The notes below the pieces were generated by a model, which had not been told where the DNA came from, made no database searches, and saw only the letters and a program-made list of their open reading frames with translations. Of a DNA stretch of 39,647 bases, positions 22,840 to 33,300 are shown piece by piece. Both the position numbers and the translations under genes were made by a program. This stretch comes from Mastigamoeba balamuthi (taxonomy: Eukaryota; Evosea; Mastigamoebida; Mastigamoebidae), in NCBI GenBank assembly GCA_902651635.1, contig CACRSC010000162.1:1-39647 (forward strand). The letters run 5' to 3'. The first letter of the stretch is position 1. Every line of letters begins with the position of its first letter.

Positions 22840-23200
22840 AACTATTAGTAAACATTTGGTCATCACTGCGACTTTTGTGCATGAAGTGCTAAATCTTTAG
22901 CGATGTTTTTTCAGCGCTACTTTAGCGATTCAATCGCTAATTTTGCGCTAAAATTAGCACAAAATAGCGCTACATCGCTAATAGCGATTGTAGCGCTATA
23001 TGCGACCTAAATTCAGCGTTATAGATTTTATTTTACCTAGTGCTATGCATCGCTTATAGTGCTACTAGTGCAAATATTTGCGCTAGTAGCAATTGTAGTG
23101 CTAAATTAGTGATGTAATTCCATTGCATGCATCGCATGTAGTGCTATATTGCGAATAAAGCATTGAATTTATCGCATTCAGCACAAAATGCGATATTGCT
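22840..23200 (+). repeat. CGCTA/TAGCG-rich AT tract, left of gap
   Basis: The words tagcg, cgcta, agcgat and ttagcg recur in irregular spacing, with many overlapping inverted pairs. The tract opens with aacatttggtcatc (22851 onward), and the same opening appears inverted at 25225-25238 on the other side of the gap. No gene is seen between 22700 and 23503. The remaining part (23200-23503) is pyrimidine-rich. Confidence 0.75.
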
Positions 23201-23503
23201 GTGCTGAATTCCCTTCTTCTCTGTTTTACTCTAAGTCAACTCTGTTGAACCGTGAACCATGATATCCTGGATTTCAAAGATATCTTCACTGTGATATTTA
23301 TCATATCTTAACTCTCCTCACACTTACAACACACTGCACAACCTCACATCTGTCCCTCTCTGCTTCTTCCCCTTGCCTACTCCTTGCCCTTGCCCTGTCC
23401 TGTCCCCTCCTCCCCTTTTTCCTTTCCTCAATCCCTTCCCCTCACAGATCTCACATATGTTCCTTATGCCCTTTCTGCATAACAACACATATGTTCCCCT
23501 TCT

Positions 23504-24250
23504 NNNNNNNNNNNNNNNNNNNNNNNNNNNNNNNNNNNNNNNNNNNNNNNNNNNNNNNNNNNNNNNNNNNNNNNNNNNNNNNNNNNNNNNNNNNNNNNNN
23601 NNNNNNNNNNNNNNNNNNNNNNNNNNNNNNNNNNNNNNNNNNNNNNNNNNNNNNNNNNNNNNNNNNNNNNNNNNNNNNNNNNNNNNNNNNNNNNNNNNNN
23701 NNNNNNNNNNNNNNNNNNNNNNNNNNNNNNNNNNNNNNNNNNNNNNNNNNNNNNNNNNNNNNNNNNNNNNNNNNNNNNNNNNNNNNNNNNNNNNNNNNNN
23801 NNNNNNNNNNNNNNNNNNNNNNNNNNNNNNNNNNNNNNNNNNNNNNNNNNNNNNNNNNNNNNNNNNNNNNNNNNNNNNNNNNNNNNNNNNNNNNNNNNNN
23901 NNNNNNNNNNNNNNNNNNNNNNNNNNNNNNNNNNNNNNNNNNNNNNNNNNNNNNNNNNNNNNNNNNNNNNNNNNNNNNNNNNNNNNNNNNNNNNNNNNNN
24001 NNNNNNNNNNNNNNNNNNNNNNNNNNNNNNNNNNNNNNNNNNNNNNNNNNNNNNNNNNNNNNNNNNNNNNNNNNNNNNNNNNNNNNNNNNNNNNNNNNNN
24101 NNNNNNNNNNNNNNNNNNNNNNNNNNNNNNNNNNNNNNNNNNNNNNNNNNNNNNNNNNNNNNNNNNNNNNNNNNNNNNNNNNNNNNNNNNNNNNNNNNNN
24201 NNNNNNNNNNNNNNNNNNNNNNNNNNNNNNNNNNNNNNNNNNNNNNNNNN
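23504..24250. other. Assembly gap, 747 N
   Basis: The run of N begins in a C/T-rich stretch and ends in another C/T-rich stretch on the same strand (23340-23503 and 24251-24330). This suggests an unresolved pyrimidine-rich tract. Frames that span the gap have no meaning. Whether the 747 N are a measured length cannot be seen. Confidence 0.99.
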
Positions 24251-25000
24251 TCTGTCCCTTCACCCCCCTCCCCCCCCGCCTCCTGCCCCTCCTCCCCTTT
24301 CTTCCCTTCCTCTTCTCCCTTTTCATTTCATATCAGGTCGAGACTGAAGGTGCGCATCCTCCTTTCCACAACACACAGTTTTTCCCTTTCACAGCAGATG
24401 TGTCCCTTGACTTCTTCCTTTCCCCCCTTTTAATTCCTGTTCAGAAAACATAACTCACTGTTTATCCAGGAGTCGTGAAGGAAGTGCGGAGCAGAGCACA
24501 GTCCGTGCTCTGTCTCCTGTAGACCGCTGAGGGGAGGGGAGGAAGCAGCGTGGCTTCCAGGCAGCATTTCTCAGGTACACTGTCCCTCTTTTTCCTCCCC
24601 ATTTTCCGCCCCATTTCTTTATTTCTTCCCCTTTTTCCCCTGAAAAGTGCACTACTGTGACTAACACTAGCTATACTGCAGGTTGTGATGAGAAGCTGTA
24701 TCAGACCGGGCACATGCCTGAGGTATGTATTTGTGCCCCCCGTGTCCCCCTCTCCCTGCATGTCTCTTCATTTTTATCTTTTTATCGGATTAGCGAATAA
24801 CGCGCATGACGCACTATTAACGCTTATCCGTTCGAATACTTACAGGTCTCATTTTTACAGGTATGAAAGATTATATGAACAGAGCCTGGCGCCACGCCTG
24901 GCTCTGATACTGAGCTTAAGAACTCGTTCTTCTCACTTCACATCAATACACCCACCCCACACCTACAGAACAAATAAATTTCAATGTTTTAATTGAATTA
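24251..25000. other. Non-coding stretch right of gap
   Basis: A pyrimidine-rich start with a poly-C run (about 24263-24278) is followed by mixed sequence. I find no convincing gene. Short frames on the - strand at 24455-24761 have no recognisable content. One strong hairpin lies at 24881-24905. Confidence 0.5.
24881..24905. repeat. Hairpin with 11-bp stem
   Basis: agagcctggcg and cgcctggctct pair with one mismatch over a three-base loop (cca). It stands alone in AT-rich sequence and is far more GC-rich than its flanks. It could be the stem of a small RNA or a fragment of one. No tRNA-type cloverleaf could be built around it. Confidence 0.7.
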
Positions 25001-25004
25001 AACA

Positions 25005-25250
25005 CATCGTTTTAATCGTTTTAATCGTTTTCATCGAAAAATAAATCACTAAAATCGCTATAAATCGCTAAAAACGCTAAAAACGATTAATGCACATTAT
25101 GTGCATTATGCGCATTATACGCTATTAAATTATGGTGCTACTTTAGCACTAACTTAGCGCAAAATTTTGCTGAAATTTTATCGCTACATGCGCTAATTTA
25201 GCGCTTCAGTGAATAAAAAGCAGCGATGACCAAATGTTTAGTGAATAATA
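25005..25250 (-). repeat. CGCTA/TAGCG-rich AT tract, right of gap
   Basis: Short words such as cgttttaat, cgctaaaa, gcgcattat and tagcgc repeat. Read on the - strand it starts like the tract at 22840-23200: aacatttggtcatcgctg, then a gaagcgctaaat phrase matching gaagtgctaaat on the left. The pair is inverted about a point near 24044, not about the centre of the large arms, so it is a separate inverted pair. Confidence 0.7.
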
Positions 25251-25836
25251 ACAAGCATCTTATCACCAGTGATAACTTACTTGAGTCTCTCATAAAGGTG
25301 TTAATTGCTGGCAATAAAACTAAACAACAAAGACAATTAGCCATGACATTATGATTTATGTCACTTTTTACATCATGCAAAAGATATTTCAGCAATATCT
25401 AAAATATCTAGATATTTCTTCAACTTCTATCACCAGCGATAAACACTTCCACCTGCACATGAATACCTCAGAAAAGATTATGTTTAACATTATCCTATTA
25501 CTGAAATTAATTGAAGTTCCTCTTTCTCTGCCACCGGTTGCATACTGCACCATCACTGCATCAGAATGACTCACATCACACTCTGATTCTTACTGACACA
25601 AAGTCTAAATAAAAAATCACTTCGTTGTTACAATATGGTTCTCTTCCTCACTTGCTGTTTTTCTTCATATGTTTACAATTATTGCCAGCAATTATTTTGT
25701 TCAAATTCATACCGGGTTTTTTCATTTATCTCTGTCTTCTTTTTCTTGATTTTCTGCCTCTAAATTCATTCTGATCATTTTCAAAGTATGATGTTCTTTT
25801 TTCTATCATTGTTTTTTCTTCATCACTCTCTCTTTT
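25251..25836. other. AT-rich stretch without genes
   Basis: Four of the ten 16-bp near-palindromes lie here. The rest is AT-rich with an alternating phrase aatatctaaaatatctagat at about 25394-25413. No credible coding frame is present. Toward the end it becomes T-rich and leads into repeat block A. Confidence 0.6.
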
Positions 25837-25914
25837 TCGTTGCTTTTTGCTGTTTTCCGAATTTTCCATTTTCAAATTTTTCCACAGTTTTTCAAATTTG
25901 TTTTAACCTCTGTT
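25837..25914 (+). repeat. Repeat block A, 78 bp, at arm boundary
   Basis: This block reads tcgttgctttttgctgtttt at its start and ttttaacctctgtt at its end. It matches the reverse complement of 18915-18990 with scattered changes. It ends exactly where homology between the large arms begins, and together with the next bases (tgcag) looks like the pyrimidine-rich 3' end of an intron. Confidence 0.85.
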
Positions 25915-25935
25915 TGCAGACAAATTGGTGGAGAA

Positions 25936-25966
<31 letters not shown>

Positions 25967-26929
25967 GGGGCAGAGGTGCAGTGAATGATACGGATGAGAA
26001 CTTACCAAAGGCTCTATTCGAGGCCTCTGGCAACATCTCTGATACTGCTGGTGCTGAGGACCAGTTGCATGCCAGCAAGTTCAATGGGAACAAGGAAGAC
26101 GAGACTGCTGCTGTGGAGACCAATGACCTGTCCAGCAAGAAAGACACATGCCTGATCAAGAAGCAGAAGCCCAAGAGCTCGACCTCTTCCGCAGAGATCA
26201 ACCTGATCCTGCAGTCTCACACTGAGCTGGAGACAGGTGCCCCCACCAAACCACGGGCTCGGGCAGATCTGATCTTGAAGCAGCACCGCGTTCCTGTTTT
26301 TCCTTTATGTTCTCACCTTTTATTCAGAGGAATAAATGAACTCAACCCAGAACCTGTTTGACCTCAGCAATGACTCATCTGATTCATATTCAGCTGATTA
26401 GGCCACCAAGGAGAAAGCTGACAAGCCCGAGGAGACTGAGACTGCCAGTTTCTCAAGGACTGCCAAGAAGGGAGCCTGTGCAATACCTACACGGAGGTCA
26501 TCAAGGATAAAGACCACCAAGAGCGAGCAGCATGACGAGACCACTAACAAACCCAATGTACAAGACATGAACGTCAACAGCATATCCAGGGGCGTGCTCC
26601 CTGTACTAGGAAGTGTCCTGCTGCAGCTGATGAGGAACCCACGACCACGTCCTCTCCTTCTGCCAAGAGAGGCAGGCGTTGAGATGCCAGAGTCCCTTCA
26701 TGGTCGTCTCTCACGAGCTATACTCCCCATAGCCCTCCTCTCTTTGCAGAAAAACAGAGCGCCCTCTCAGTTTTTCACTTTTACCTTCTACAATTCTGCT
26801 ATGATTTACCCTTTCAAACATTCATTTTCATTTTTCCCGGTTTCATATTTATTTTCAGAGGCCCTGAGTATAGCGGACCTCTTTTTCCCGGTTTCAAATG
26901 CGACTTTTTGCCTTTTTTTCTTCATTTGA
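25915..26929 (+). pseudogene. Lys/Ser-rich convergent gene, right copy, probably broken
   Basis: This is the counterpart of 12692-13700. After a tgcag acceptor-like site the frame reads QIGG, a Glu run from the AAG repeat, then GGRGAVNDTDENLPKALFEASG and onward to ADLILKQ. Later segments (FDLSNDSSDSYSAD, TRRSSRIKTTKSEQHDE) need splicing or are interrupted. Only a few codons differ from the left copy (for example KALF here, KALS there). Unlike the left copy, it is preceded by repeat block A and not by the ENYSGSATQAQYSDTEA segment, so one of the two has lost or exchanged its 5' part. The function is unknown. Confidence 0.45.
25934..25957 (+). repeat. AAG trinucleotide run, eight units
   Basis: Eight AAG units lie here against six at the matching left-arm position (13664-13681). 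It codes a Glu or Lys run depending on frame. Confidence 0.85.
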
Positions 26930-27384
26930 CGGGGTGGGTGTCCGTGGGAAATAGTATAGACAAAGGGAAAGTCATTGTAGCCTCTGGGATTGAATATTAT
27001 GGAATCTGAGACACAATTTCGGTACTAAACAAACGTGTCGTATGGTATTCAATAAAATCTATTCCGATTCATACACCAATCATACATTTCAGTCAATATT
27101 TCTGGGCTAAGGGACTCTTTGCAATGGCTGTAATTGAGACTGAAAAAGAGCTCCGTTCAGTACTGTGAAAATGATATCATTTGACCTCCAGATTCTCAAA
27201 GACATCTGATTCACGTGCACATGGAGGGTTGGGAGACTGTGCCACTGGATGCAAGAGATAGCATATGCTACGAAGGTCATTGGACTGTGAATTTGAATTG
27301 ATGGAACAAATGTTGCCTCTCTGACAAACGCTCTCAGCCAGCCTGAACGGTACAAAACTGGCCCGCAGGGGAGGACGGACACGG
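26930..27384. other. Convergent 3' UTR interval, right arm
   Basis: This is practically identical to 12237-12691 in inverted orientation. An AATAAA on the + strand at 27051-27056 could end the small gene. There is no gene in this interval. Confidence 0.5.
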
Positions 27385-30300
27385 TCACTTGCCGGTATCC
27401 TTGTTGCCCAGCTTGGTCATGATGACGGGGATGACGCAGAGGAACGGGGTCCAGACCCAGAGCGCCCAGAGCGGGACGAGGGAGCTGCCGCCCTGGCGGC
27501 GCCAGGCAGAGGCCACAAAGGCGATGCCGAAGGCGCACGAGACGAGGCGGAGGGCCACGTAGACGGCGGACCAGAGGACAGCCTGGGCCTTTCCCTCGCA
27601 GTCGCGCACGGCCCCGCCCACGAACACCAGCGACCCCGTGGCGGCGAGGAGCACGAGGGCCACGAGGACCAGGGCCAGCACGGCGTCGCGCGACTCGCCC
27701 GTGCCCGACAGCAGCACCGCCACCATCGCCACGGCGTGCGACGCCATGGCCGCGCAGCAGGCGTACTCGCGGCGCGCCACCGCGTCCACCAGCTGCGCCG
27801 CCGACAGCGCCGCCACGGCCAGCCCCGCCAGCGCCACGTCGGCCTGGACCGACGGCAGGAAGGCCACGGCGTAGACAGCGGCGGGCACGAACAGCGCCAG
27901 CAGCCCCGACGCAGCCCGCAGCCCCGCCGTCACCGCCCAGCGCAGCGCACCGCCCTCGCCCTTGTCGTCCGAGGAGCCGCTGCCGCCCCGCCAGAGGACC
28001 TTGGTGGCCACCCACAGCGCGGCGGCGGCGACACCGGCGACCAGGACGACGATGGGGGCCGCCCCGGGGCTGCCGCTGCCCACGCGCGGGCAGTCGCAGA
28101 ACCACCCCAGCACAAAGCGCCGCGACTCGGTCAGCACCGCCAGCGACGACGGCAGCCACCCCCACGACGGCGCGCCCGCCCCGTCGGCGTCCACGGTGCT
28201 CGCCACGCACGCCGTCAGCGCCAGCGACGCCCACGAGAAGTGGTCCGCCAGCACCCCGCGCAGGTGCCACAGGCCCCACACCTCGGCCCGGCTCAGCCCC
28301 TCGTTGCCCCTGCTCCGGCCCCCGGCCGCCGCCGCCGCAGTGGCCCCGGCCCCCACCAGCGTCAGCAGCGCGCTCACCGCCGCCGTGAACACCATCCCCG
28401 CCCGCCCGGACGCCGGCGCCTTCCAGCTCTCCGCCGTCGTCTCGGCGTTGAGCGTGAACGAGCACGTCGCGTTGCTCCGCGGCGCCCACGCGGCCCGCCC
28501 GCAGTGCGCCCTCATTGTGGCCGACGCCTGGCCCCCGCTGTGCCCTGCAGCCGCGCCGACGATCCGCAGCCCGCGCCTGTCCTCGCACCGCTCCAGCGCG
28601 TCCCGCGTCCTGCACGGCTCGCCCTGCACGTCCGCCGTCGCCCACGCCTGCCGCGTGCACTGGTAGCACGGGTCGAAGCACTCGCCCTCGGCCCCCGCCT
28701 CGCCCGTCACCCCGAACGACTGCCGCCCCGCGTCGTACGCGCCCACCCGCGCCCCCGCGAACAGCACCGACGCCCCCAGCCCCCGCTCCGTGTCCACCGT
28801 CACCGCCGCCGTCTCCGCCACCGCCAGCGTCAGCGGGTACTCGGCCTCCCGGAACCAGCTCCCCAGCGCGCTCGCCAGCCTCACCGCCGCCCGCGCCGTC
28901 CCCGCCAGCCGGATGTCCACCGACCGCGGCGGGTTCCCGCTCGGCCACGCCACCCACCCCGCGCTCCGGCCCCTGTGCGTCATCGCCACCGACGACTCGC
29001 CCCTGCTCTCCATCACCTCCATCACCAGGGGCGCCTCCGACCCGGCCGCCGCCGCCTGCGACGACCCGTCCTCGCTCTCGTTGTCGGCCGTGTCCTCCGC
29101 CGCTGTCGCTGCCCTCCGCGTGGTCGTTGCGTTGCTCGTCTGGTTGCGGTCCTTGCCGGTCGAGGCGCTGCTGCTCGTGCTCGAGAGGGGAGCGTCGTCG
29201 GAGCTGTTGCCGTCGGTCTCGTTGTCGTCTGCCCAGTCGTTGCTCCCGACGTCGATGGCCACCGCCGTGCTGTCGTTGGCGCCCACCAGCCGCACCCTCG
29301 GGCCCTCGCTCTCCCGCAGCGACGCCCTGCTGCTCACAGCACCGCTGCACGCGCTCCCGTTGAACTCCACCCGAGTCTCCATCAGCCGCTCGCCTGCCGA
29401 GGTCGCCGAGGGCCCAGTCACGTTCCACGTCGTGTGCGCCGCTTCCTCGGCGCCGTCGTCGTCCGTGCCGCTGCAGTCGATCGTCATCGCGCAGTCGCGC
29501 GCCAGCGCAGCGTTGTCCAGCACGACGCGGCCGCCCCCGGGCACCAGCGCCAGCACCAGCTCCTCGCCGTTGTCCAGCCCCACGACGCCCCTCGCGCCCC
29601 GGATGTCCGCCGACGCCCACCCGCGCGTGTCGGCCAGGTGCACCACCGCCGGCGCTGCCGACCGCACGCTCACGGCCCGCACGCTCCGCGTCCCCACGTC
29701 GCTCAGCGCCACCTCGGGCACCGCCCCGTCCAGGATCGCCTCCGCCGCCTCGCTCACGGCCACCTGGCAGTCCTGCGTTGCCGGAACGGTCGCCCCGCTC
29801 GCGTTGGCCCGCACCGCCAGCCACCGCGAGTGCGCGCGCCGCGGCCCCCCGTGCAGCGCCACGTTGCTGTCCAGCACCGCGTTGCGCACGCAGCCCCCGC
29901 CGATCTGCACGGCCCCGCTGACCCCCATCCGCGCCGTCGCCCCGCGCGACATAACGACGGCGGCACCCGACGTCAGCGTCTGCGCGCTCACGTCGACAGC
30001 GCCGCCAATCAGCACCACCGACGAGGTCCCGACGGTGCGCAGCGCAACGCGCCACGCGGGGCCCGCGGGCAGCGCCACCAGCAGGTCCGCCGTCGTGTTG
30101 CCCTCCACCGCGATCGCCGCGCCGTCTCCGGCAGCCGTCCCGTTGCCTGCCTCCCCCGACACGGCCACGCGGGCCGCGCCCCGGAAGCCCAGCGACGTGC
30201 TGTTCCCCAGCGCAGCCCCGCCCTCGGCCCCCGCGACCCACATGCGCGCGCTGCTCCCGCTGCCCCCGACCACGACGCCCTCCACGCTGCAGGCGCCACG

Positions 30301-33300
30301 CGTGCAGTCGACGTCGACCCGGCAGTCCGCGCGGCTGCCCACGACCTCGACGCCGGTGGCAGAGCCCACGTCGCCGGGTGTGGCCATGCGCAGCTGCGTG
30401 CAGGTGCCCACGCGGTACACGGTGGCCCAGTCCATCTCGTAGTCGAGCAGCCCCGCCGGGCTGACCCCCACGCGCCTGCTCGGCGCCTCCGACCCGGCCG
30501 CCGGCGCCGTCGCGGCGGGGGAGTGGCGCACGGTCACGCTGTCCAGCGCGTCCCAGTGGCGCACCTCCAGCGCCTCGTCCCCGCGTACCAGGATGCGAGC
30601 TCCGTCGAAGCCGGGGCTCTCGGTGGCGCGGTAGTGCAGCAGCAGCGTGTCCCTCGTGGCCGCCTCGCCCTCGCCAAAGTCGACGACGCCGGGCACGGCC
30701 GACAGCCACTCGGCGGTGTCGTCGCCGTCGCCCAGGTACGCCTCCATCCGCGCCAGCTCCACGCCCGCGCCCACCACCACGCGGTCGCTCGCCCGGCCCG
30801 TCCGCAGCGCCACCGACAGCGCCACCCCGCTGCCCCGCGCGTACGCCACGTCGCACCCCGACAGCGTCCGCTCGTTGATCCCCGCCGCGTCCAGCGCCGC
30901 CCGCAGCCACGCCGTCGGACTGGTCCGCACGAGCCGCCCGCTCAGCCGCAGGCACTCGCCGTCCACGCTCACCGTCGTCGCGTTGCCGCTGGCGCTGCGG
31001 TCGGGCGCGGTGATCCGCACGTTCGTCGGCGTCCCGCGCGCCCCGCCCACCACGAACAGCGGCGTCTGCGGCGCGGCGCCCGCCGGGCTGTCCTCGAGCT
31101 CCATGACCACCTCCACGCTGCCCTTCACCAGGATCGGCCGCGCCAGCCGCCCCCGCACAAACAGCTTGTTGGTCCCGCGCGTCTCTGCGGGGAACTCGAG
31201 CACGCTCTCCAGCCGCTGCCACTCGGCGTCCAGCACCACGTCGTTCGACCCCGTCCCGAACCGCACGTGCACGCTCTCGACCCCCGGGAAGAACACCAGC
31301 TGCGGCGGCTCGCTCCCCACCGCCGTCTCCACGCTCATCCGCCCGTTCCCCAGCTCCCACCGCAGGTTCCGCCGGTCCCCGCCGCTCTCCACCACCAGCG
31401 TCGTGTTCCCGGCAACCACCGCGTCCGTCCGCACCACCTTGAGCGTGCAGTGCGAGTCCCGCAGCCCCTCGGGGCCCCCGAGGCTCACGCTCACGTTACC
31501 GGAGCCGCTCCGCGCCACCACCACCTCGCTCTTGGCGTCGCAGCTCGTCACAGGCACCACGGCCCCGCTCCCCGGCACGCCCTCGTACGCGATCCGCGTC
31601 ACGCTGAAGCTCTCGGGCCGCACCACCGTGATGTGCGTCGTAGCTCCCGCCTGCCCCTTGAACGTGAACGACCGGTAGTTGATCCCCGTCCAGTACACGA
31701 TCGTGTTGTCAGCCCCGTTCTGCAGCAGTAGGCTCTGCCGCGACACCACCAGCGCCGTCTCCGCCGTCATCCGCGCCTGCAGGTCCAGCTGGTTGCTCGC
31801 GTTGGGGTACCCCACTACGTACGCCTCGCCCCGCATCTGCTCCGCGGCCAGCACGCGGAACGACGCCCCTGCTGCACTCCCGATCACCGTCACCTGCCGG
31901 TCCCGCCCCACAGGGCTCAGCGTCACGTGCGACTCCCGAGTGTTGTCCGCCGCCTCCACTGTTAGCGACGCCAGGCTCTCGGGTATCGTCACGTCAATGC
32001 CGCTCGGGCTTGTGATACGTGTGCTCGTTACCTCAACAGTCGCCACCCCGAGCCGTGCCTCGACAGCGATTACCTCGCCTGTGATGGCCAACCGGCTGCC
32101 GCTGAAGTCCGCGGGGCTGCCAGACAGCTGCACGATGCTCTCGCCCGCCGTCGCCAGCGTAATCCCCTGGCTGGTCTTCGGGAGGCCAGTGACCTCGTAC
32201 GTCTGCAGCATCGTCGGCCTGTTGAGTTCGAGACGTTCCAGCTCGCCGCTGAACTCGACTGTGCTGTGCCCCTGCGGCGCAAAGTGGTCCTTGCCGATGC
32301 GGAAGACACCGGCAGCTGTGTAGTGCTCCTGCTCGATCGCCACAGCGCTCTTCGCGCAGTCTGGCAGCACCAGTCTGTTGGAGAGCGACCCAGCCACCAC
32401 GATGGCCGAGTCACGGCAGCTACCCCCAAAGGTGATGGGCGTGCTCGCGGAGGGGCTCCTGAGCTCGCTTGTCAGCTGGGGCCCCTGCTTTCCGATCTTC
32501 CCCATGGGCAGCATTGCTACGACAGGGCAGCCCAGCGCGGGGTCCTCCGTGATGGTGAACGTGGGGCGTTCGTTGCAGTCGTCGCACTTTTCGGGACCAG
32601 CGGCTAGCGCCATGCGGTGTCTGCCGCCCCCGCCGCCCTTCTTGCCGCCCTTCTTGGCGGAGCTCTGCGAGACCTCGTCTTCGCCGCGCGTCTCCTCGAA
32701 CCTCGCTTCGACGTTGAACATTCCCACGTCGAGGTCCACGCGAGAGCAGGCCGAAAGTTCGAGCCCTTGGCCTCCGCCCCATGTCAGCTCGAGCACGGGG
32801 ACAGACACGGAGAAGTCGAAGAGGACCAGGCAGATTTTGGGAATGAGACCGATCTTGGGGCTGCATATGCGGGCGGCCACAGTAAACTTGACGTCGATGA
32901 CGAACTTGAGCTCCATGACGTTGCGGATGCCCCCGGTGCGCCAGCGGAGCGCGATGCCGTCATACGTGAGGAACTCCTTTTCCTTGCCCTTGGAGTCCTT
33001 GTCTCCCACGAGCCGCAGGTTCAGTGTGGCTGTCATCGAGACCTCGACGACCACCTCGGCGTCCACGCCCTTGAGCTTGGGTATCCCAATGCCAGCTGAG
33101 GCAGAGATGCCGACTGCGGCCTGCATCATCCACCTCTTCTGCAGGAGTGGCGGCGGGGACAGAGTCTGCAAGCCCAGGTTGCGGAAGAACTGACCCGCGC
33201 CCTTGGACTGCACGGCAGCGGCCAGAGCCTCGGTAGTAAGCACGATGGGGGGCGGCCAGATGTTGATGTCCAGGTTGATCGAAACCGAGAGGAAGATCGG

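Larger units (their letters stand above)
19131..25694. repeat. Dispersed 16-bp near-palindrome family (ten copies)
   Basis: Ten copies of a motif close to TTATYRCCRGYRATAA lie at 19131-19146, 20344-20359, 21826-21841, 22691-22706, 22768-22783, 22792-22807, 25260-25275, 25302-25317, 25427-25442 and 25679-25694. Each copy is nearly its own reverse complement, and variation in one half is often matched in the other. None occurs in the two arms or in the EGF-CUB gene. One copy sits inside an intron. They could be protein-binding sites or small foldback repeats, or they could mark a repeated element. Confidence 0.75.

Noticed and set aside
23373-24453. Frames spanning the gap on both strands
   Set aside because: They consist mostly of N and low-complexity pyrimidine tract.
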